Assembly: GCA_037447655.1 (NCBI GenBank)
Contig: JBBHKE010003430.1
Coordinates: forward strand, 1 to 64,000
Source of the DNA: Zygnema cylindricum
Lineage: Eukaryota; Streptophyta; Zygnematophyceae; Zygnematales; Zygnemataceae
Direction of reading: 5' to 3'
DNA length: 64,000 nucleotides
Shown here: piece after piece, positions 11,117-21,699 of the stretch
Layout: the number at the start of each line of letters is the position of its first letter
Numbering within the stretch: position 1 is the first letter of the stretch
Made by a program: the position numbers and the translations under genes
The notes under the pieces: model-generated
What the model saw: only the letters and a program-made list of their open reading frames with translations
Told to the model about the DNA's origin: nothing
Databases searched by the model: none

Positions 11117-12343
11117 ATGGCAAATTGTGCATGGAAACGTGAAATAGAGAATGATTTGAATGTTTTGAAGAAACATACTGCTAAATTGGTTAAGAGATTT
11201 AATAATTATGCCGCAGCTGTGGATGAAACAAGTTCCGAATTGAAAAGTGAATTGAAAGTTGTTAAGGAAAATGGGAATATTTCAAATGAAAAATTGGATA
11301 AGCTCATTAACTTAATTCACACGAATAATGATATTAATGACCAAAAGGGTGAGAGTAGTAAAAAAAATGTCACTTTTAGGGAAGATGATCATGATAAACT
11401 TAATATGATAAGAAATATGAAATTGTCTATTAGTGAGGCACCATCTTTTGATGGTTAGAAAATTGATGAGTTGGATGTTTGGATTTTCCATATGTAGTAT
11501 TATTTGGAATCTATGAATTTTGATCGTGATGATTACATTTCTTTTGTTGTTAGCTGTCTTAAGGGTGATGCTCACATTTGGTATTACATTCAGAGAAAGT
11601 CTACTTTGATTCCTCATAATGTTGATTCGGAAGCTTTTAAAACAACCATGAAATTACGTTTTTAATCTTACACTTATAAATCCGAGATGGAAGAAAATTT
11701 GCTGAACTATAAGCAGAGTGGAACTTTGAAGGATTATATCGTGGAATTTGACTCATCTAACATACATACCATGGATTTAACTGATCAAATGGCTAAGTTG
11801 CATTTCTTGAACTATCTGAATCTTATATTGAAATCAGAACTGAAACATTAAAAATTTAATAATTTGAAAGAATTACAAGATAAGTTATTGGAATTAGAGG
11901 ATCAGTTTGGGTATAATTGGGAAACCAGATCACTAAGGGGTAATTTCAATGAAGTATCAAAGTGGGGTGATGAGGAATTTGTGGAAGATGGTCTGAATGC
12001 GCGTCTTTTGAATAAGCAAGATATCTTCAAACAAAATCAAAAGGTGGACATAGTTTTAATGCAAGAAACAAATTTCACAATAAAAAGGGATATATTTAGA
12101 GTCATAAACCGAGAATTCTGCTCAAAAACCTAATATTTCTATACACTTATGCACAATATGCCAGAAAAAGGGTCATAGAGCAGTTCAGTGAGTACAATTG
12201 AAGAAGATTAACTATTATCATAGTGGAGAGGAGGGACATTTCAACCTAGAGTGCACAAAACCCAAAAAGAAAGTCGCTTATTATAAATGCGGGGGTCCTT
12301 ATCATTATGCTAAGGATTGTACAGATAAAAGGTCTCTCAAAGT
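11117..12343 (+). pseudogene. Y gag, broken and interrupted by T
   Basis: Ty3 Gag starts at ATG-11117 (MANCAWKRE). The N-terminal part to 11458 is charged and coiled-coil-like. The retrotransposon gag core follows with stops at about 11458 and 11494 (YLESMNF, CLKGDAHIWY; about 11500-11590), then more stops near 11663 and 11850. Near 12150-12320 there are remnants of three zinc knuckles (CTICQKKGH, YYHSGEEGHFNLEC, YYKCGGPYHYAKDC), two with the first Cys changed to Tyr. It would be the particle protein but is defunct. T inserted right after the last knuckle. Confidence 0.82.
12339..12343. other. T target-site duplication, left copy
   Basis: aaagt is repeated at 16863-16867. Removing T and one copy rejoins the Y reading region (ctctcaaagtctctaaaa). 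Confidence 0.85.
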
Positions 12344-13326
12344 TGTTGTCCATAGCCTATTTCAGCCATGGATTACTCACGGAAACACCCACAAACTACC
12401 TCAAAAACAGCTGTGTTTCAGACAGCACAGATTACTCCAAACTGATCATAATCACCTCAAACCGCACCAATAGGCAGTATACCATATACACTATAAACTA
12501 CCAAAGTTACAGCTAAATCCACCAAGGCATCTAGAAGATATAGGCTCCAGAGTTTCACAAAAACAGCTGACAGCTTCACAAACTAACCACTTAGACTGCT
12601 CACAGAATCTTACAGAGATGTTGGAATAAAATGAAACTTCACACACATATATATTCTATATCATAGAATAACTCCAAAAATTTTCACATGAAAGCACCAA
12701 ACAGAGTGATCACACCAACAGGTCAAAGATGCAGAAAACAGTCTGCCATTACTTTGATTAACTTGACTGCGATACATAAAATAATCTGAGTCCTGCAAGT
12801 TATACTCAGAGTACGGAGGCATACCAGCCGTACTGTATCTACTCTAATAAACTAATTAGTCAAAAGGACAAACCTCTGTTGTACATAATATTTACACCGT
12901 ACTCTTCGTATGTCAGAAACCAAACTACCACTAAGCAACTACTAAGCTACCACTACCGTACAATCATCATTACTCGAGATCTATCCTAGTCATATTATCC
13001 GCAACTGCGCTACCTACGCTGGCTGCGCTTGGCCGTAGGGATTATACAAATAGCCGCAGCTACGTTGACTTAACTGCGTCGCAGCTCCGTAGTACTGGCG
13101 GCGCCTATTCCAACATTCCGTTTATTTTACATCGGATCGCTTCGCGATCCGCCGTCCATTTGTCACAGCTTGTTCACACCACTCAATGAGTATTTTACGT
13201 CACTTTAATTATATCAATCCGTTCGCTCCCCGAATCCGTGAATCTATTCAAACCTCCATATTAAATCCAATTAGCAGTTACGGGCAAACTATCTCGTACG
13301 CACGAAACTGACTTTTCAAAACAACA

Positions 13327-13337
13327 CTCCCCCGAAA
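13327..13337 (-). other. Internal second polypurine tract in T's U3
   Basis: On the minus strand cgggggag lies directly before TGTTGTTTTG. That is exactly the base at which the short 5' LTR begins. It looks like a polypurine tract used as an alternative plus-strand primer. Confidence 0.6.
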
Positions 13338-13367
13338 ATTTAGTTTCGTGCACCCAAAAAAAAAATA

Positions 13368-13550
13368 TGCAGCGTGTAGTGCTATGTTGCTACGCTGCGC
13401 TAGTTTGACATTGCAGCGCAGTATGAATACAAAGTGCAGGGTGTACTGCTATGCTGCTACGCTGCGCTAGTGTGACATCGCAGCGCAGTATGAATACAAA
13501 GTGCAGCGTGTAATGCTATGCTGCTACGCTGCGCTAGTTTGAGATCGCAG
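13368..13550. repeat. 67-bp tandem repeat, 2.7 units, in T's U3
   Basis: Units run 13368-13434, 13435-13501 and 13502-13550. Each holds an inverted repeat CGCTGCG / CGCAGCG with a 12-base loop, plus the GC-rich string gctacgctgcgcta. The same array with the same unit length occurs in the solo LTR (30171-30353). Position in U3 suggests an enhancer or RNA hairpin role, which is inference. Confidence 0.85.
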
Positions 13551-13629
13551 TCCTAGCTGCTGCTCTTTTTCGCCTTTAACTTCCTCCTCATAGCCTCATC
13601 TACTGAGACTAAAGCTTTTAAACTCTACA

Positions 13630-13650
13630 CTCCCCTAAAGCTTTAGACTC
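13630..13650 (-). other. T main polypurine tract
   Basis: On the minus strand ctttaggggag precedes TGTAGAGTTT, the start of the long 3' LTR. The form matches the aataaggggag tracts of A, B and C. Confidence 0.65.
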
Positions 13651-13682
13651 ATTAGTCCATGCTGTATGCAAATATTTCCACT

Positions 13683-13973
13683 CTAATGGATAAACGAAAG
13701 AATAAAAAAAATATTTAAATATTCAAATTTTTGTATCAACCTCCACTGTTCATCATACAAAATTTTTAGCAAAAACAACACATTACCACTGCTTTGCCGA
13801 CGTCGCCATTGCTCTTGCTGCCTTCTGCCAATTCCCATTCGCCTTTTTGAAAACTGCCACCCTGCAAATAGTGTCCTGCAATAGCTCCCCTTACGCCATA
13901 AATGCAAAACTGTCCCTTCACTATGGTAATAACTCCTCTCCAGTAAATCCGTATTTCCACTCGTCTTCGTCAC
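13683..13973 (-). pseudogene. T downstream reading frames, unrecognised
   Basis: Two overlapping open frames (96 aa at 13683-13973 and 64 aa at 13766-13960) lie near the 3' end, where copia elements have RNase H. I cannot align either to RNase H with confidence, although fragments such as IYGVRGA and GHYLQGG could be a diverged remnant. A coding role is uncertain. Confidence 0.3.
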
Positions 13974-14225
13974 TTAGCCATGTTATCAAATTTGGCGAAA
14001 ATCAACCACCTACACACTTTTATCGAACAGTTGTTGCACATTCTCTCCGGTTAAATACTTCCACGCCATCCACTTCCTTAGATGTATGTTACTGACGCTA
14101 CTACACCAAATTCTCATGAGATTTCCTGTAAATTCATTCAAGTCTTCCCATTTTCCCATTACACATCCCCTCACTGTTTCCGGTTGTGTTTTTTTGTGTG
14201 ATCAATTTCGTAACATGCTTGTTCT

Positions 14226-14567
14226 CTAACTATTTTGCCGCAATCTATCTCTCTTTCTTGGTTTCTTATGACTATCTGATCTGTTCAAAATTTTTCCATG
14301 GTTTCCTTTCCCACTACCTCTAGTAGTTTTTCGTACTGATTTTTGGTTTCTTTTCATAGATATGGAACTTCTCTGAAGTGTATATATATTCAATATTTTC
14401 CGTCTGACCTTCTTTTCAGTTAGCTGCACTTTCCTTTTCCTACGATTCTTTTTTAAGTTATGACTTTTTCGGCTCTCATGAACTATCTTCCTTAGCCTTA
14501 TTTTGTGAACACTCTTCCTCGGTTTTTCCTGGATTTCAATAATTTTTAAACCCACAGTGTTTTCCAC
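14226..14567 (-). CDS. T Lys/Arg-rich open frame, unknown
   Basis: A 113-residue frame very rich in Lys and Arg, with SRKSHNLKKNRRKRK-like clusters and no catalytic motif. It could be a nucleic-acid-binding tail or simply the translation of a purine-rich strand. It lies downstream of the acidic frame at 14577-14954, separated by one stop and a frame change. Confidence 0.35.
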   Translation of the reverse strand: MENTVGLKIIEIQEKPRKSVHKIRLRKIVHESRKSHNLKKNRRKRKVQLTEKKVRRKILNIYTLQRSSISMKRNQKSVRKTTRGSGKGNHGKILNRSDSHKKPRKRDRLRQNS

Positions 14568-14576
14568 TTCCGATGT

Positions 14577-14954
14577 TTATTCCTCTTTTTGTGTCAATTC
14601 ACACTTTCCTATCTGATAATTTACTTCTTCTCTTTCTCTAAGTTCTGTTTGTATTTTAGTGTTGTCTTTTTCTAAGAAATATTCTTCAATCAATTTTAAG
14701 TTTACTTCTTTAACTCCCCTTACTTCATGAACCTCTTCTCCCTCTATGGTATTCTCATACACCAGTTTATTACAAGAAGAAGTCACACAACCCGAGTCTT
14801 TTTCACACTCGTCTGTTTCCTTACTGTTTTCGGTGATAATATTTTTTCCAGTTTCTTCCGTTTCCATGTGCCTTTCACTTCTATCGACTTCTCGTATTCT
14901 AGTTGCCCCTTCCTTTAGTAAGTTTATGTCACCCACCAATCTGTCATAAGACAT
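14577..14954 (-). CDS. T Glu-rich open frame, unknown
   Basis: A 125-residue acidic frame starts MSYDRLVGDINLL. It is rich in Glu, Lys and Thr and looks largely disordered or helical. No domain is recognised. A similar Glu-rich region follows gag in element B, so this may be the degenerated linker left after internal deletion of pol. Confidence 0.4.
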   Translation of the reverse strand: MSYDRLVGDINLLKEGATRIREVDRSERHMETEETGKNIITENSKETDECEKDSGCVTSSCNKLVYENTIEGEEVHEVRGVKEVNLKLIEEYFLEKDNTKIQTELREREEVNYQIGKCELTQKEE

Positions 14955-15186
14955 ATTGAAAGTAATTGGATCCTTTTTCTGTCACCTCTTTCTCCTCATT
15001 CCGAACAACACAAAAGGTCGGTAAATAAATAAATTCGTCAACACATGGTGCATGCCTTTTGTCATCTGTCGAGTCTTGTCCTTCACTCACGAAAGCACTT
15101 GATTCCTTTCTTGTTGGGGTACGAACTAGGTTGTTGTCCCATCCATCTCTGAAATTTCCTGTAACACATGCACTTTTATACGATGG

Positions 15187-15905
15187 TCATACCCTGAAGG
15201 TATGTCCTAAATCATTACAGTAAAAACAATTCTTTGGTCGATCTCCGAACTCACTATTACTTTTAAATTTCTGAAACTGAGACTTAGATTCCTTTATATT
15301 CCTTTCACTTGATAAGACCCTTCTATTAGCCTCTTCATCTAAAATAACTTGTCTAACAACAGTTACTCTCCAATCATTTTTATCAATTAAAGTCAATCGA
15401 TCTAGTGCACTCTTATATTCTTTAGGTAGACTTCTCATTAACAAGATAGCTTGTTGAGCATCTGTAAAGTTGCCTCCTGCCAAATCATTTTCTGCAAATA
15501 ATACTTGTAAGTCAATACTTGTAAGTCAATACAGTGTTTCTCCATACTGCCTCCTACATACTTGTGTTCAACTATTTTGGTAACACTACTAAGCCAATGA
15601 TATAAAGAAGTCTTTCCATACATACTTTCTAAGCACTTCCATAATTCAGCTGCCTTTTTAACACTTATGTATGACATTACTAAATCCGGAGTCAATGAGT
15701 TCTTAATAACCCTTAGACACTCATGATTTTTACTTTTCTTTCCATTTGACGTTTCCACCAAGGTACTGTCCACCACGTCCATTAGTTCCATCATCTCGAA
15801 GTAGCTCTCGAGCGCACATTTCCAGTAGTGATATTTTGATCCATCAAATATAGGTAGCCATGGGAGTGGGCCCATAACCTGTTGTCCATAGCCTATTTCA
15901 GCCAT
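15187..15905 (-). pseudogene. T gag, frameshifted by a 14-bp duplication
   Basis: Gag starts at 15905 within the LTR (MAEIGYGQQ) and reads through the PBS (VMGPLPWLPIFDGSKYHYWK). It continues as the copia gag core with WKCLESMYG to about 15530. A tandem copy of aatacttgtaagtc (about 15499-15526) shifts the frame. The second half (AGGNFTDAQQAILLMRSLP ... FKSNSEFGDRP) runs to a zinc knuckle CFYCNDLGHTFRV that lacks its last Cys, because a stop follows. Without the duplication the two parts join into one Gag of usual length. No protease follows. Confidence 0.85.
15866..15879 (-). other. T primer-binding site, anticodon-arm type
   Basis: On the minus strand GGTTATGGGCCCAC abuts the LTR end CAACA. 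It matches 14 bases complementary to the initiator tRNA-Met anticodon arm and also encodes the Val-Met-Gly-Pro of Gag. Confidence 0.8.
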
Positions 15906-16862
15906 GGATTACTCACGGAAACACCCACAGACTACCTCAAAAACAGCTGTGTTTCAGAAAGCACAGATTACTCCAAACTGAACAGAATCACCTCAAACCG
16001 TACCAATAGGCAGTATACCATATACACTATAAACTCCCAAAGTTACAGCTAAATCCACCAAGGCATCTAGAAGATATAGGCTCCAGAGTTTCACAAAAAC
16101 AGCTGACAGCTTCACAAACTAACTACTTAGACTGCTCACAGAATCTTAAAGAGATACTGGAATTCAATGAAACTTCACACACATATATATTCTATATCAT
16201 AGAATAACTCCACAAAGTTTCACATGTAAGAACCAAACAGAGTGATCACACCAACAGGTCAAAGATGCAGAAAATAGTTTGCCATTACTTTGATTAACTT
16301 GATTGCGATACATAAAATAATCTAAGTCCTGCAAGTTATACTCAGAGTACGGAGGCATACCAGCCGTACTGTATCTACTCTAATAAACTAATTAGTCAAA
16401 AGGACAAACCTCTGTTGTACATAATATTTACACCGTACTCTTCGTATGTCAGAAACCAAGCTACCACTAAGCAACTACTAAGCTACCACTACCGTACAAT
16501 CATCATTACTCGAGATCTATCCTAGTCATATTATCCGCAATTGCGCTAGCTACGCTGGCTGCGCTTGGCCGTACGGATCATACAAATAGCCGCAGCTACG
16601 TTGACTTAACTGCGTCGCAGCTCCGCAGTACTGGCGGCGCCTATTCCAACATTCCGTTTATTTTACATCGGATCGCTTCGCGATCCGCCGTCCATTTGTC
16701 ACAGCTTGTTCACACCACTCAATGAGTATTTTACGTCACTTTAATTATATCAATCCGTTCGCTCCCCCAATCCGTGAATCTATTCAAACCTCCATATTAA
16801 ATCTAATTAGCAGTTACGGGCAAACTGTCTCGTACGCACGAAACTGACTTTTCAAAACAACA
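15880..16862 (-). repeat. T 5' LTR, short form (983 bp)
   Basis: On the plus strand TGTTGTCCATAGCC ... CAAAACAACA. It has the same length as 12344-13326 and lacks the outer 303 bp. It ends precisely at a target-site duplication, so it was integrated in this short form and was not cut later. Confidence 0.88.
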
Positions 16863-16867
16863 AAAGT
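16863..16867. other. T target-site duplication, right copy
   Basis: aaagt, identical to 12339-12343. Confidence 0.85.
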
Positions 16868-17400
16868 CTCTAAAAACAGATCTCTCAATGTCTCTCAAAA
16901 CATTTGATGTCGATGTAGGTCTTGAAGAAAATATTGCATTATACCTAGCTGAGCAAGAAGCCCAAAGAGTGGAAAACGCAAAAGACTAGCTGAAAGTCCT
17001 TCGTTTTGTCAACCAAATGTAGAAGTTAAAAAGTTGACTCTGAAAGGCAAGTTAATAAATGGAAAAGCTAGGATAGCAGAATTCGTTATGATTTTGACTA
17101 CACTACATAGTTTGAAAATCCCTTTGAAAATCCCTTCTGATGAAATTATGAAAAATATACGTGTGTCAGAACAGTTACGTAATGAAGACACCACACTCTG
17201 TATGATAAGATTTAAGTCTCTACAGGATGGAAAACCATTAAGAGTTATGGTTGATTTAGGTGCTACACATAGATTTATTTTACATAAGTTTGTAGAGGAA
17301 AATAAAATTCTTGATGTCATAAGGGAAAAACCATTACATGTTAAAGTGGCAAAGAGTAATAAGTCCACATTAGATTTATAAACTAACACAATAGATATTG
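16868..17400 (+). pseudogene. Y end of gag and aspartic protease
   Basis: After T the Y frame resumes. The open stretch 17034-17381 is an aspartic protease domain: LRVMVDLGATHRFILHKF (about 17242-17290) corresponds to the family motif with DSG changed to DLG. A stop closes it at 17379-17381, after which the frame continues poorly. The active-site Gly pair is partly kept, but the substitution and flanking stops argue against activity. Confidence 0.75.
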
Positions 17401-17479
17401 ATATCTAGGGTCATAAAATAAAAATTGTGTGTTTAATAATGAATTTGGGGAGTAAAAGCTAATACTGGGAAAACCTTCG

Positions 17480-19190
17480 TTGACATTACATACTCCTCAA
17501 ATTAATTGGGGAACTAATACCTTCAAAGTGAAGTCTGAAAATGGTTGGAAGGTTCTGCAAGCATTACCTTCAACGAAATTGCATAGGAATCATATAAATA
17601 ACATAAACAAATTGGGAGTGGAAGGTTTGATTTCTGCTAAGCAATTTAAAAGAAAAAACAAATTATGCTTTCTTCTTATTAGTAACTGAGGCAGCTGATG
17701 AACGGTGGGGAGAAAACACTTATATTGATGTTATTCCTAAATTAGACACCACTAAAAATCTTGAAAAACTAAAATCTGATTTTTTAACGAACATTAATAC
17801 AACTGATGCTCTTGTTAAAGATTTGATTTTTAAATTTCGTTATGTTTTTCAAGTGATTTACCATCAAGAAGGCCACCTTCCTGAGATGTGGAACATGTTA
17901 TTAACTTAGATCTGGAATGTAATCCTGATGTCACACAAATTTATAAGCTTAACTACTTTATGCAAAAGAAGTTAAAGAAATAAATCAAGGAGCTTCTGGA
18001 GAAATGATATTTCAGCCCAACAAATCACTGTACGGATCACCTATCGTTTTTGTAAAAAAGAAGGACGGAACGTTAAGAATGTACGTTGACTATCATATTC
18101 TAAACAAGATTACGGTAAAGGATAAGTATCCGTTACCACTAATTTCTAATTTGATAAATTGTTTAGAAGATGTTAAAGTATTTTTGTTGATTGATCTGCG
18201 TAGTGGCTTTAATCAGGTACGAATTATGATAGAGGATGTAGAAACGTCTGCCTTTAGAACTAGAGATGGTCATTTTGAATGGATAGTGATGCCATTTGGC
18301 TTGACGAATGCACTACCCACTAACCGAAGATTAACGAAACTAAACCTTTTCAGATTATATAGAGGAGTTTGTTTAAGTGTTTATAGATGACATTTTAATT
18401 TATAGTGAATCCAAAAAATAACATGAAACTCATTTAAAGTAAGTGTTGGAAAGTTTAAGTGAAAAGAAATTGTATGGAAAATTGTCAAAGTCAAGTTTTC
18501 TTAAAAGTGAACAATTATTTTTGGGACATATAGTTAGTGGGAAAAGTATTAAAACAAATCCATCCAAAATTAATGCAATCAAAATTTACTAATGTTAGAA
18601 ACGCTAGATCATTTTTGGGATTGGCCACTTATTACAAGAAATTTATCAAGAACTTCAGTATGATTGCCGCACCTTTGACGGATTTACTACGGGAGAAGCA
18701 TACGTTTATATGGGGAGCTGATCAAGAGAGAGCTTTTGAAGAATTAAAATAGAAGTTAACTTTTGTCCCTAGATTGGTGTATTTGATCATGCCGGGGAGT
18801 TTCAAGTCTTAATCACCACATATGCGTCTTATTAGGTCTAAGTGCAGTCATAAGTAAAAAAGTTAGTAAACACTTTCATCCTATTGCTTTTCAGTCCAAA
18901 AAAATGATGCTGAAAAGAGTTATCCAACACAACAAAAGAAATTACTTGCAATTGTTCATGCATTGGTGAAATGGCGTTGTTATTTGCATAATAAAGAATT
19001 CACAATTATTGTGATCATAAAACACTTTCTTATCTACAAAGATTAAATGATGCACGGATCATAACATGCATACAAGTTAGGTGGATGCAGAAATTGGCAT
19101 ATTTCAAATTTAACGTCAAACATATTTTTGGAAAGACAAATGTAGTGGCAGATCATTTAAGTAGATATTTTTAAATAAGTGAAACGGTTC
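17480..19190 (+). pseudogene. Y reverse transcriptase and RNase H
   Basis: Ty3 RT is recognised from YGSPIVFVKKKDGTLRMYVDY (about 18031-18090), DKYPLPLI, FLLIDLRSGFNQVRI and IVMPFGLTNA (about 18285-18315). The catalytic block is readable as FIDDILIYSES (about 18375-18410) in another frame. The connection region ARSFLGLATYYKKFIKNFS and APLTDLL follows at 18600-18690. RNase H pieces (ADHLSRY near 19150) appear in several frames. Stops and shifts occur every 100-300 bp. Confidence 0.8.
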
Positions 19191-19399
19191 AAGATAAATT
19201 GCTTTTAGATAGTAATAAAAATGTTTATGATAAAAATCATTATTTTACTCTAATTTGCAAGAATATTTCCGAGGGAATTTTTGACCTATTGAATGAGAGG
19301 CATGTCAAAAACTTAAAATGGAGGACGGCTTACTGTATTTCTAAACTGAGGATAGGCTGAGGGTAGGTTATGCATTCCAAAGGTGGGAGATTGAAAAAA

Positions 19400-20350
19400 A
19401 CAACTTCTACTTGAAACCCACAAACATTTACGACTTCTTGGTTTAGATTAAACTCTAAGTGGGTTGTAAAGCAGATTCATTTGGCCATTGATAGCAAATA
19501 AAGTGCCTAAAAATGTGGAAAGTTGTGCCCCTTGCCAACAACGTAAATCTAGTAACGAAAAACCTAAAGGTATCTTAAAACCTTTAGATATCATAGAAAG
19601 ACCATGGGAGTCTATCACTATGGATTTTATTGTTAGATTGCTAGCTACATCTAGAAGAAATGATAGTATCATAGTTGTAGTCGATAGATTTTGTAAAATG
19701 GCAATCTTTATCCCTTGCAAAACCACTCCCTCAGTTGTAGATCTTCCTCAATTATACTTTAACAACGTGGGTAAGGATCATTGAGTTATTCTATCTATAG
19801 TCAATGATAGTGTTTCAAAATTTATCTCAATATTTTGGAAATAATTGTAACAAAATTTAGGCACTGAATTAAAAATGAGTACCTCCTATCATCCTTAGAA
19901 AGATAGATACACAAAAAATATGAATCGTACACTAGGACAAAGACTAAGGATTGTTTGTAGTGCAGTCAGAGCACATGGGAATCTAAATTGCCATTAATAG
20001 AATTTACATACAATTAATAGAATTTACATACAAATAATGTAAACAGGCCAGTACAAGATTCTCACCGTTTGAAGTTGCATACAAATACCAACCCAAAGAA
20101 GCATTGGAATTAATAATAGGGGTCACTCAAAAAAATAGGGGTTCTGGAACAAAGTTTTGGGAATACATTCAAATAGTTTGGATAAAATAGGCAAGAATTA
20201 AAAGCTAACCGCAAACAGGGTGATTGGGTGGTAAACACAGGTCACAGAATTTGGCTTACAACAACCCATTAGAAGTTCAAGATTAAGAGACAATCGGATC
20301 CTACGGGGAAATTTGCTCCTAAATACATTGGACCATTCACTGTAATCAAG
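19400..20350 (+). pseudogene. Y integrase
   Basis: Zinc-binding remnants (CAPCQQRKS near 19530) are followed by the core: ITMDFIVRLL holds the first Asp (about 19620). A scrambled second block has IVNDSVSKF (near 19800) and GTELKMSTSYHP (near 19862). The expected catalytic Glu in TERMNRT reads TKNMNRT (about 19917). An 18-19-bp direct duplication of ttaatagaatttacatac lies at about 19996-20033. The protein is nonfunctional. Confidence 0.78.
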
Positions 20351-20668
20351 ATGATATTGTCAGTTTATGCAAAATTAGACTTTATGCCTTCTACAAAATT
20401 TCATCCTCTAATATATATCATTCAATTGAAACCAACAAATCTTCGACCAACTGAAAGAGAATTGGAATTGGATCCCTTAATAACTATAGAGAATGAGGTT
20501 TACAGATGGGTAATAGATTGGGATGGTCAACAGTTTAAGGTCGGCAGTACTATATTCTGGCAAGTGCATTATCTAGAAAGACTAGAAGATGAGTTAACTT
20601 TAGAGGATAAATTTTTTGAATTTTTGCAAAAGCATTGGAGGGATAATAATATATATATACCATTTTGA
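20351..20668 (+). pseudogene. Y C-terminal tail of pol
   Basis: A 105-residue open frame follows the integrase: FHPLIYIIQLKP (SH3-like end of integrase), then ERELELDPLITIENEVYRW and FWQVHYLERLEDELTLED. The position is where chromoviruses carry a chromodomain. Some spacing (KV...W.VHYLER..DELTLE) recalls it, but the aromatic cage is not clear. I leave it as a pol tail. Confidence 0.55.
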
Positions 20669-20699
20669 GATTGAAATATGTTTTAACTAAGGTTAGTTA

Positions 20700-20717
20700 A
20701 AAATAAAGAGGGGAAAT
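20700..20717 (+). other. Y polypurine tract
   Basis: aaaataaagaggggaaat ends at the TG of the 3' LTR. Confidence 0.75.
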
Positions 20718-21699
20718 TGTAACAGTAATAAGGGATCAAACTTGTTTATAAATTGGTTTTTAAGTGTTACGGATATAAAGTTATGAATTTTTTAGATTTT
20801 TGCGAAAGAATCGCACGATTCAGAGTTGTATTTTATAAGTTATAGCGATTGGTGTATTTAGGCGACAACACGAGGACAAAATAAGAATAGAGTGTTCGTT
20901 GAAGCGGGTTACAAGTCAAATTAGTAGCAACATTTCCTGCGTACGTTTGATAAAGTAATAATATTTGATTGATAAGTACGATGGTTCGTTTTGAACAATT
21001 TTTAGAACGAAACATCATAACTCATATTATAAAAGTTAATTAAGTAGTTTCATGCGTGAAATTCATGACGCGCGAACGTGGGAAGTCGCGTTTCTATTCG
21101 CGCGCACTTTTGCACGCATATGCAATGTAGTGAAAGAAAACGCTTGATTGGTTAGAAATGCTACGTAGTTAGTCATAGATTTCGCACGTTTTTTCATTGG
21201 TTAGTCATAATCGCGGTTGATCAATGATTCGCCTATCTAAAAACCTGTTCAATGGAGAGTTGACAGAGCGTTGACTCTTGCCTGGCTGATCCAGGGCGAT
21301 GATAGATAAATGGGGAAGTCCAAAAAAAAAATATGCATTCTTTCCTTTGGAAAATTTTGTAGAAATTCTAGGGCAAGATTCGTCTTAAGCAAATAATACC
21401 AAATTGGAGCAATGGCATTTTTGCACTGAAATCTCTTACAAACTATTAGTGTTTTAGTAGTTAAGAGATTGATTTACTTAAAGAGTGGAGGGCAGTGGAA
21501 AAATACTTTAAAAGAATGGTTAAGCCAAGAAGGCAAGAGACTTAGTTGAGTGTTATGTGGACAAAAACTTATTCTAATTATAAGTTGATCCTAATGTGAG
21601 TGCTTTCGAATGGGAATATGTATTTCTCAATGGATGGAATGTGTGGTTGAGAATGGTTGTAGAAATGGGATTTTCTATTTGTTAATGAATCATGTTACA
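20718..21699 (+). repeat. Y 3' LTR
   Basis: It starts TGTAACAGTAATAAGGG, ends ATGTTACA and pairs with 9390-10349. Confidence 0.88.

Larger units (their letters stand above)
12344..13629 (-). repeat. T 3' LTR, long form (1286 bp)
   Basis: On the plus strand it reads TGTTGTCCATAGCC ... ACTCTACA. Positions 12344-13326 match the 5' LTR (15880-16862). Positions 13327-13629 exist only here and in the solo LTR at 29171-30432. The extra 303 bp are the start of U3 and contain three 67-bp tandem repeats. Confidence 0.85.
12344..16862 (-). mobile_element. Element T: non-autonomous gag-only copia-type element
   Basis: T reads on the minus strand and is flanked by a perfect 5-bp target-site duplication, aaagt (12339-12343 and 16863-16867). 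Its LTRs are unequal: 1286 bp at the 3' side (12344-13629) and 983 bp at the 5' side (15880-16862). Where both exist they have equal length (983 bp) and few differences, so T is young. The 2250-bp interior encodes a Gag and three unrecognised reading frames, with no protease, integrase or RT. It must have been mobilised by proteins of a relative. Confidence 0.9.
9390..21699 (+). mobile_element. Element Y: old Ty3/gypsy retrotransposon split by T
   Basis: Related LTRs of about 960 and 982 bp (9390-10349, 20718-21699) both begin TGTAACAGTAATAAGGG and end TTACA. They enclose gag, protease, RT, RNase H and integrase in Ty3 order. Coding is riddled with stops and the LTRs differ at many positions, so it is old. 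T (12344-16862) interrupts it just after the gag zinc knuckles. Flanks (atatg, atgcg) give at best a decayed target-site duplication. Confidence 0.9.

Noticed and set aside
13368-13550. CRISPR-like array
   Set aside because: The units are contiguous 67-bp tandem repeats without unique spacers, within a plant LTR.
20351-20668. Chromodomain at the end of Y pol
   Set aside because: Position fits a chromovirus, but the aromatic and YLVKW-type core residues are not clear.
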